This document shows, in pieces, positions 56,322 to 64,000 of a stretch of 64,000 nucleotides of DNA. The notes below the pieces were generated by a model that searched no databases, was not told where the DNA came from, and was given only the letters and a program-made list of their open reading frames with translations. Source of the DNA: Malania oleifera (Eukaryota > Streptophyta > Magnoliopsida > Santalales > Ximeniaceae). The stretch is taken from contig NC_080419.1 of NCBI RefSeq assembly GCF_029873635.1, positions 73,520,597 to 73,584,596 on the forward strand, read 5' to 3'. The position numbers and the translations under genes were made by a program. The stretch's first letter is position 1; every line of letters starts with the position of its first letter.

Positions 56322-57330
56322 TTAAAATATTACATCATTATTTTCATCTTGATTTACAAGGAAATTAGCAACATCAAGATAAATAGAGTTGGATGGTCCA
56401 ACATCAAGGTATATTGGAACAATATTATCAGCAAAATTTGTTTCTACTTCTTTACTATTTTCCTTTTCTTTTATAAAGGCTTGGTATAGATTTACCAAGT
56501 GCCTAGGCATACGACAAGTAAGCGACCATTAACCTTTTCCTTCATATTTGTAACATTCAGTTTCATGATGTCTGACTCACTGATTTTGGTTGTTAGTTTG
56601 CTTCTGGGGGTCATCCCTCTTCTAGGGGATTGTAACCTCACGTCGATACCAGTGATTATTTCGACTACAGCCACGATCATACCTGCGACCTCATCCTCAA
56701 CCGCAAGATGTATTCATATTCACTTTAGGGAATAGGGTTGAACCAGTTTGATGAGTTTGGTGATTTTTCATCAAAAGCTCGTTATTTTACTCAACGAAGA
56801 GAAGACATGATATAAGTTTGGAAAAATTAGTAAATTTCTTCTCTATATATTGCTGATGCAGGAGCACATTAGTGGATGGAAAGTAGAAAAAAACTTTCTA
56901 GCATGTCTTCATCAGTGATATTTTCACCACATAATTTTAGCTTCAAGCTAATCTTATGTAGAGCTGAGTTATATTTGCTAATTGTTTTAAAGTATTGCAA
57001 CCTCAGGTGCAACCATTCATATCGAGTTTTTGGTAAAATCATAGTTTTATTGCGGTCAAATCTATCCTTTAAATTTTTTCATAAGATAAGTGAGTCTTTA
57101 ATAGTGAGGTATTCAATTTTTAATTCTTCATCTAAATAATGACAGAGGAAGATCATAACTTTTGCACAATCTTGCAGAGATGTGGTATTTTCATCTAAAA
57201 TAGTGCTTCCCAAGTTCATTGCATTTAGATGGATATCAACATCAAGAATCCATGATCAATAATTGTTGTCTTTGATATCAAATGAAACAAATTTAACTTT
57301 GCTTAGGTTCGATATCTGATTATATTAATA
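56322..57330 (-). pseudogene. gag: Copia gag
   Basis: It begins near 57,330 (SNLSKVKFVSFDIKDNNY) and continues WILDVDIHLNAMNLG, LWKNLKDRFD, YEWLHLRLQYFKTISKYNSAL and GENITDEDMLE. A basic stretch and a decayed zinc knuckle (CYKYEGKG-WSLTC, about 56,515-56,560) follow, then RHLVNLYQAFIKEKENSKEVETNF. It contains stops near 57,255 and within 56,500-56,740. Confidence 0.8.
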
Positions 57331-57880
57331 ACAATAAGGCAATTTAGGAAACAAAATGTAAAAAATGAAACAAAGTTGAGATAATAATATAATATTCTTT
57401 CCACCACTCCGGGGTACTTAAATATGTTTTTTAAGGAACATTATATTATTTTTCTCAGTTTGTACTCTTCAGCAGTATGCTTCCAATTTACAATTTTAAA
57501 TTGGGTAATAATTTACCACCTCATCTGGAGGATTAAGTTTCACCTCTTCAAGAAGTTGAATTTGACATCTTTTCGGGAGGTTAAAAATATACCCTCTTCA
57601 TGTGGTAAATATTTAACATCTCTTCTGGAGATTAGATACATAGCCTTTTCAGGAGGTCTATCTCTTTGAGAGATTAAATATATAGAAGAAATATTTAAAT
57701 ATATAGCCTCTTCAGGAGGACTATCTTACCATCTATTCTGGACATTGGTACTCTATAAACATTAAAAGGCATATTCACTTTTGGAGAATATTATGTTCTT
57801 GTAGAGTAAAACTTACAAGAAATAAATGAAATAAGATTTAAAGAAATATCTCAGATAGTTAGAATCTCATGCTGATAACA

Positions 57881-58068
57881 TGTTATAAAAGATGCAGGAA
57901 AATAAATAGCGATGAGATAGAAATTCACATGGCTCGGCTATGCTTGCTCCACAAGGGGATGGGATCAAAAACTTCACTATCGCGAGAGGAATTATCAGAT
58001 GATTTGGAAATAGCCTTTTACAAAATATCTCCGGCCTTGTATAAGATATCTCTCTTCTCTTTATCTCT
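57881..58068 (-). repeat. Copia 5' LTR, truncated at an ATT microsatellite
   Basis: It matches 38,678-38,860 (TGTTATAAAAGATGCAGGAAAATAAAT... ACAAAATATCTCCGGCC). The similarity ends at an (ATT)n tract (58,070-58,117), so the upstream half of the LTR is missing. Confidence 0.75.
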
Positions 58069-58085
58069 CCTCTTATTAATATTAA

Positions 58086-58116
<31 letters not shown>

Positions 58117-58117
58117 A

Positions 58118-58820
58118 AAATTTTCTATGTTCATACAAAAAATTGTTTTAAGAGGTAAGAAGTTTAATGACTAATAAACATGTGTTTAATCTAAATGGTA
58201 TCTAAATAAATGTTATGTAAAAATTAATTGACTAAATAAGTGATTTAGTGAGACATGAGAATATTTGGTGACAACTTTTAATTTTTATCAAAAATTGTCT
58301 AAACAATGGGGGAAATTCATTGACCTATTTTTTAAATTTTCATCATTATGAAAAAAAAAAAAAAAACTAACATCAAATGGTTAATATTGATACACCCAAA
58401 ATTGATAGATTTGCCCATGGGGGCGGATAGCTGCAAGACCAACATTTGACAGCATTTAACGTCTCATATAACTGCTTTCAAGTTATCCATAACCCCAAAT
58501 GTTGTTACAAGATTTACTATTGATGACTTGCATAACTACCGTGAGTCACCCATAACCCCCTAAGCATAATGGTACGCTTATAAATGTCAAGTTGAAGGGG
58601 AGTTTGCCTTTATTACTATAAAAAGGGGATCTCAAGAGGAGTTAAGCATCTCATTCTCATTCACTCTTCACTTACTGTTGCAATCTAAACCTCCCATTTC
58701 CTAACTTAGGCATCGAAGTGATCCCCCAGAATACACCACGGGTCCTCCAAGCCATTCTTTTTTTATTATTCTCAGGTGGTCACAATCGAAGGATGGAATA
58801 GCAAAAAGCAGTTCAATTCT
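58118..58820 (+). mobile_element. Probable Tat/Ogre-type Gypsy LTR end and leader
   Basis: The first 260 bp are AT-rich with nothing recognised. From about 58,385 the sequence leads into CTAACTTAGGCATCGAAGTGATCCCCCAG (58,700-58,728), typical of Tat-type LTR ends. AACAGTTAGCACCGTCTATGGGAACC follows at 58,827-58,852, matching the TTGGCGCCGTCTGTGGGAA that follows Tat/Athila LTRs. LTR start not resolved. Confidence 0.55.
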
Positions 58821-58869
58821 TGGCCGAAACAGTTAGCACCGTCTATGGGAACCCTAGGGAGGTTTTCTA

Positions 58870-59690
58870 TCATTGACCGTGACCATATTGCATAACTCTA
58901 AGCTTGAACTTGCTAGGGGAAACCAATCACCCCCTGTAAATTCATTGCACTCCAATAGATAACCCAAGTGTGCCACTAAGTGACTTTCTAGCCTTTCAGA
59001 AAAAGGTAGAAGACATGTTCACTATGATCTTGCATAAAAAAAAGGATCATGGGGAGTATGTTCTGGAGGCTAATCGGATAGAAGCAGTGTCAAAAAGGAA
59101 GCTAGTTGCCCCACAATAAATTGCTATGAAGGCCTTAGATCTAGTAAAGAAGGTAGAATATGCAAATGATGTGGGCATCTATGAATAGTGGTTTCACGAG
59201 CTGGAGGAAAAAATTGACCAATTGGAAAAGCTGGTGAAGGAAGTATGTAACTACCCCTCCATAGGGGAATCATCAGCTAAATCTTCGGACCCTCCTTTTA
59301 CCAAAGAGGTAATGGAGATCTCTTTGCCAAGTAATTTCGAAATGCCAAGTGTTGAATGGTATGAGGGTTTGACCAATCTTGTGGACCACCTAGACACCTT
59401 TAGGGTGTCAATGCAATTGCAAGGCACACCTGATGCAATCATGTGTCAAGCATTTGCAGCCACTCTAAAAGGGAATGCTAGGCTGTGGTATCGAACCCTA
59501 AAGCCTGGCTCTATTGGATCCTTTTATGAAATGGAGCAACAGTTTGTTGGGCACTTTGTTAGTAGCCAAAAAATGGTAAAAACTTCGTCTCATCTTACTA
59601 GCCTTGTCTAGGGGGAAAGGAGACACTTAAAGAGTTCATGTGCCACTTTGTCAACGCCATTAGAAATTCTTTGAAACTTATTCACCACTT
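58870..59690 (+). pseudogene. gag: Tat/Ogre-type Gypsy gag, truncated
   Basis: The best open part is 59,222-59,611. It has PFTKEVMEISLPSNFEMPSVEWYEGLTNLVDHLDTFRVSMQL, GTPDAIMCQAFAATLKGNARLWYRTL and GSIGSFYEMEQQFVGHFVSSQ, the standard gag core of this group. Past a TAG at 59,609 it continues ETLKEFMCHFVNAIRNS. It breaks off near 59,690 where SIRE-type LTR sequence begins. Confidence 0.85.
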
Positions 59691-59699
59691 AATCCCTAT

Positions 59700-60565
59700 A
59701 TCTAAATTTAACCAATTACTTATCAAGTTCGTGTGACATTATTCAACAAGCATACATGCAATGGAAGTAGTGATGTGCGTTGCGGAAATTAAAAAGATAA
59801 GGGAAGAGAGAATGCAAACACAGTTTTTACAACTTTCAGCCAACCCGACCTATGTCCTCGCCTTGAGCAACCCACTCAAGGATTCCACAATAATCCCTGC
59901 TCCTTAAATTGGGACGAAACTTCCCTTACAATCCGCTGCTTACAAGAGGTACAGCTTTCTCCTCAAATCGGGTTCACATCCCGAACCGTGAATACAATCA
60001 AATCTGTAAAACACTCAAAGTTGCTTCCAACAAAGCTCGTGAGTACAATTCAAATTCTTAATACATAAACATATGACAAAACTTGAAGCTTAGAATGTAT
60101 GAAACGATACAATCGTTTATGAATGATATCCTTCAATATGCAATTTTCCTTCCAACCAAAACTCCCAAGTAATGTTATATTTAAATGCTTTGGAGAATAT
60201 TAGGGTTCTAGTTCACTTTGTAAAAATGCACAAATATATCTCATGTGAACTTATTCAAAAACTTTGTCTTGAATATTAGATCAATCAAAATCAACAACTT
60301 TCTTTCAAATATTCAAACACACAATGATCTTTGTAATAAGCCAATACATACATATATATAATAAGATTTTCAAAGATCACAAACTAAATATATTGTTTTC
60401 CAAAAAATATCCCTCAATAAAAATAATATTTATAAATACCAAGGATATTTAATCAAGTGTTAATATATCTAAAAAATAGATCATTTAACAAAACACACAC
60501 TTGAATCAAATCTATTTAACCAATGATAAAACCCTTTATCAAGTAGTGAGATTATCAAAATAATA

Positions 60566-60610
<45 letters not shown>

Positions 60611-61824
60611 ACTCACTCTCTATCACTCAGCTTATTTTAACAATAGATTTCAAAATGAGTAGTTCTTTGAAAAATATATATATCAATGGAAAAATAACTT
60701 TCTCAAGTAACACACTTGTCAAGAAAAATCTCTATATAGTTAGGAACACTCAAGATCAAACTCTCTAACGATATTCAATAACAAGTGATGAGATGTGAAG
60801 CTCTGTAAAATAATAACTTGAATCACCAAACCTCAATACCAAGTTGAAATCAGGATGTATAAGAGAGATCCCTTTTAGTTTTCTGAGTAGATTTGCTCAA
60901 GGAAGATAAATATAGAATGGAGTGTAGGCAATCGTGTAGCAATCAGCTCAAGTTTCTCAATTCTCTTTCAATAAAAATGTTCTCTTCTCCTCTCATTTGT
61001 CTTAGCTTACGTACTAGGGTTTAGATATTCAATATATATAGTGATCTTGCCTTTAGAATAGATCTCGACCGTTGGATCAAAAAATATCTCGCGAGTTCTT
61101 TTAATAAAAATTAAATATTTAAGTTTTCCCGCAAACCCAGGCGACTGAAGCTCCTTAGTGTTTTGAAAAAATCAACTTGAATACAATGTCAGGCGACTGA
61201 AGTGGAGTTCAGGCTCCTGAAGTGATAACTTCAGGCGACTGAAATCACATGTTTAGGAGACCGAAGTGCCTCGGCCAGATTTTGTGTTTCACCATTAATT
61301 ATTCAGGCAACTGAACTTAATCTTCAGGCTTCTGAAGAAATTCTTCGGGCGACTAAGGTTGAGTTTAGGCTATCGAAGTGGCCATTTCCTGAATTTTTTT
61401 CTTTCTAAATTAAAATTATGCCTTGCTCTCTTTCTTGGCTCTTTTATAAAAATATTTTCCATGGTTTTAAAAATTATTTCTAAGTCCATGAACGTCCCCT
61501 AATGATGTTCATGAAATGCATGAGTCCTAAGGTCATTTTAAGGTATATGTTAAGCCTCAAATTAGATCATATGAAAATGTAAATACATGAGTTCTAAATA
61601 CCCATTCCCATGACGTTCTTGAACTTGGTGTTTGCATCTTCATTCTTGCACTCTTTGAGTTCCATGGATCTGCCAAGTTGTGTATACTTTATTCTTTATG
61701 GCTTCCATAACTTATTATCCTTCCGTGTATGCTTAATATAGTTCCTATTCACAATCTCAATGCACGGATCAAATACTAAGTGATCTGTCATTATCAAAAT
61801 CGGATTGAACTCGTAGAGTCTACA
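59700..61824 (-). mobile_element. SIRE-type 3' LTR on the minus strand
   Basis: The right end is TGTAGACTCTACGAGTTCAATCCGATTTTGATAATGACA read from 61,824, directly after a polypurine tract (AAAAAGGGGGAGAT reversed, 61,825-61,838). It has the reversed conserved CCGACCTATGTCCTCGCCTTGAG block (59,848-59,870), a TATA-like ATATATATAG at 61,031-61,041 and a word array at 61,138-61,380. The left boundary is approximate. A TA microsatellite lies at 60,570-60,602. Confidence 0.75.
61138..61380. repeat. Word array, TTCAGGCGACTGAAG type
   Basis: Eight or more near-palindromic words (CAGGCGACTGAAG, CAGGCTCCTGAAG, CGGGCGACTAAG) lie at the same LTR position as the GGTCGACCGA arrays, with a third word sequence. 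Confidence 0.75.
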
Positions 61825-62520
61825 ATCTCCCCCTTTTTGATGATGACAAATACACGAGCAAAAAATACATAATGGGTTACGCCTAACAAGGCTCTTCCTC
61901 AAATAATGCATTAAATAATAAATAAATGAAATATGCTTATGTTCATACACATTGTTTAGCTTGATTCCAAGTGAAATGCTCATGTTCATACACATGTTAT
62001 TTAGCCTGATTCCTCCAATGATCTGATATTTTTTCCCTTTTTTTTTTTTTTCTATTCTTCTCCTTTACACAATTAGTTTTGCCAAAAAATTTTGCTCATT
62101 ACAATTTTTGCTCCTCAATTTTCTCCCCCTTTTGACATCAACAAAAAGGTGTATAAAAATAGTGCGTGAGTGTACATAACCTTGTGTTCTTCTTCCATTT
62201 GAAATCTTAAAGTCGTAAACTTGTTCAATTAAAAAAATTTACTTCTCCCCTTTTTACATCAACCATCCCCCTTGCTAATGCATAAATCTATGTTGTGGAA
62301 TGTAAATTACATTGTGAACATACATAGTATGCCAAATTGCAAAGGTTATGTGAGAATACCAAATGTTGATTAATGTGATACCAACTATTTATATCTTTTA
62401 AATTGTGATACCGAATGAGAAGAAATGAGTGACATATGAAATTTTGAACAAATTGTGAATATTAAGCGACGTTGCTCCCCCCGAATTATGTTATCTAATG
62501 TAATTCTATGCAACCTCTCG
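61825..62520 (-). mobile_element. SIRE-type 3' internal region with repeated polypurine tracts
   Basis: Reversed AAAAAGGGGGAGA tracts occur at 61,828, 62,122 (CAAAAGGGGGAGAAAA) and 62,245 (AAAAAGGGGAGAAG), as in the plus-strand element at 28,205-28,589. No coding was seen. It is cut at 62,521 by a Gypsy LTR. Confidence 0.6.
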
Positions 62521-64000
62521 TGTAACGACCTGCTAAATTTTCACCCCTTTTTTTTCCCCCATAATAATAAAACAATTATCACAAAACTCAGTAGATCAAA
62601 ATCCACCTGGACCCGTGGGTACCAGGGATACATCAAAATACATAACGGAAGCCTAAGCAGTAGGAAACATAAAATCAATATGTCATAAACACAAATCATT
62701 CATCACAATACCAGAGTTACTACATCCACTGTATTTAAGTATATACATCCCAAAAGAAATACCCAGGGACATTTTTCACAAAAATCCCAACTATCCCTAC
62801 CAAAACTTACCCTTCAAAGAGGGCAGATCAACAGAACTATATTAGCGAAGCTTTACCCGCTTTCCTATCAGGGGCTCCTGAAATGTTTATGAAATTCGGG
62901 GTGAGACACCTCTCAATAAAGGAAATAAACTAACACTAGTATGTGGCAACATGACTATTTCCGTGTTCTATATAAAATCATACATAAACATATCAATATA
63001 TTGTCTATATCATATCTAGGAAATAAATATTTTCATATCATTGCAGAACTTACATGATTTTCATAAATATAATTCATCTCGTATAACATAATATGAAAAC
63101 AATCCTGGTAGATTAGCTGGTTGTTGTCATGTATTATCCCCATATAATTGGATTGTGTGGCCCGAAGGCGGGACTTGAACCAAGCTAACAAAGCCAACCA
63201 AGTTCTGATAACATATGGCATATACTGAAATTGTGATATATGGATATTTCATACAATTAATTATCAAATCATTCATATCATTTTGGATATATACGTATAT
63301 CATGAAAATCATCGGCTCGTACGCTGGTATTTCACATTTTACCATAGCTCGGCCCGTGCACCGACAAATCATATCCATAGCTCAGCTCGTATGTTGAAAA
63401 ATCACATCCATAGCTCGGCCCGTACGCTAGAAAATCACATCCATAGCTCAGCCCATACACTGGCAAATCATATCCATAGCTCGGCCCGTATGCCGGCAAA
63501 TCATATACATACCACAGCCTATACGCCAGCAAACATATAAAAATCTCGGCCCGTACACCGGTTTTTCATTATAAAAATTCATATCTTTATTATATTCCCA
63601 GAAAACAGTATTTTATATTAATTTCAACTCATGCCACACGAAACAGATTTTTCGTATATTCAACATACCATCATTTTCAGCAGTATTTCCTAAATATAAA
63701 TCATATATAAGTATATTTATTTTCCTAAAGTCAAATGTTGTAATAATATACATATTTTTCATAAAATACTAGTTAGTTTATCCCCTTACCTGATTCCTGA
63801 AAAGCCCCTAAAAGAAATACTTCTGCATCCGTAGGGTTCCCCGCTTAACACCCTGAAAATGACATTTTCCAAAACTAAAGTTTAGTATTTCTACGCATAC
63901 TACACTTCTACAACTGTCAAATAGCTAAATACTGAGTAGAAAGTCTTACCCTAGATTTGGGATGGTTTCCGCCCCGGTAAACTTGGAGAGAACTTCACTA
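62521..64000 (-). mobile_element. Ty3/Gypsy LTR, partial (continues past the window)
   Basis: TGTAACGACCTGCTAAATTTT starts it and CCGTGGGTACCAGGGATA, CAATACCAGAGTTA and GGGGTGAGACACCTCT align with 23,124-23,540. Its array and TATA box would lie beyond 64,000. Confidence 0.8.
63305..63570. repeat. 33-bp tandem repeats in the Gypsy LTR
   Basis: About seven units of CATAGCTCGGCCCGTACGC(T/C)(A/G)G(A/C)AAATCA. They are in frame in one direction (repeating NHIHSSAR), which is a by-product of the 33-bp period rather than a gene. Confidence 0.8.

Larger units (their letters stand above)
38678..58068 (-). mobile_element. Copia retrotransposon with a 14-kb CACTA element inserted in pol
   Basis: LTRs at both ends (38,678-39,044 and from 57,881) share TGTTATAAAA(A/G)ATGCA(A/G)GAAAATAAAT and the ACAAAATATCTC(T/C)G block. 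A primer site (TGTTATCAGCATG, reverse of 57,868-57,880) and a polypurine tract (CCAAGGGGGAG, reverse of 39,045-39,056) fit. Gag, protease, integrase, reverse transcriptase and RNase H follow in Copia order from right to left. Without the CACTA insertion (39,683-53,814 plus one duplication) the element is about 5.3 kb, normal for Copia. It is inactive. Confidence 0.85.

Noticed and set aside
63283-63540. Repeat-rich protein gene (NHIHSSAR repeats)
   Set aside because: The frame stays open only because the DNA repeat is 33 bp long; it lies in a Gypsy LTR with no start context or domain.

Overview
This is a piece of an AT-rich flowering-plant nuclear genome, most likely a eudicot. The evidence is intron-bearing host sequence, an LFS-like gene of a plant-only family, and dense nested plant transposons of the SIRE-type Copia, other Copia, Ty3/Gypsy and CACTA (En/Spm) groups. 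No rRNA, tRNA, CRISPR or bacterial-style operon was seen. I cannot name the species. One apparently intact host gene stands out: a single-exon, GC-rich lachrymatory-factor-synthase-like (START/Bet v1 fold) gene at 37,461-38,009.

Layout: 1-6,530 holds SIRE-type LTRs in both orientations and a broken SIRE gag. From about 6,530 to 22,083 lies a large, old CACTA element read on the minus strand (CACTA-2). It carries TNPA-like and TNP2-like genes and is interrupted by a SIRE solo LTR (6,850-9,025) and a Gypsy solo LTR (9,875-12,337, exact ATAGT target duplication). A Gypsy gag and its LTR follow (22,106-27,391), with another solo LTR nested inside. Then come the 3' end of a SIRE element (27,392-32,991), whose LTR is itself split by an opposite-strand SIRE solo LTR, and a truncated Copia gag-pol (32,992-35,017). 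The host gene follows. From 38,678 to 58,068 is a minus-strand Copia element cut in its pol gene by a complete 14.1-kb CACTA element (CACTA-1, 39,683-53,814, AGA target duplication). The right edge carries a Tat/Ogre-type Gypsy leader and gag, a SIRE 3' LTR and a partial Gypsy LTR.

Three things deserve attention. First, CACTA-1 carries five exons with their introns of an ARGONAUTE of the AGO4 clade, the RNA-directed DNA methylation effector that silences transposons. A short piece of the same AGO fragment is fused to the end of the TNPA-like gene in CACTA-2 and supplies its stop codon. Second, two unrelated LTR families (SIRE-type Copia and Gypsy) each carry dense arrays of short palindromic words just upstream of the LTR TATA box. 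The words are GGTCGACCGA in SIRE and CTCGTCGACGAG in Gypsy, both built on GTCGAC, and the word has drifted to other near-palindromes in other SIRE LTRs. Third, CACTA-2 contains a 750-bp foldback of a formerly coding segment, and CACTA-1 contains a ten-unit satellite.

Most element genes are pseudogenes. Many of their stops are explained by C-to-T changes (CGA to TGA, CAA or CAG to TAA or TAG), as expected of methylated and silenced DNA.
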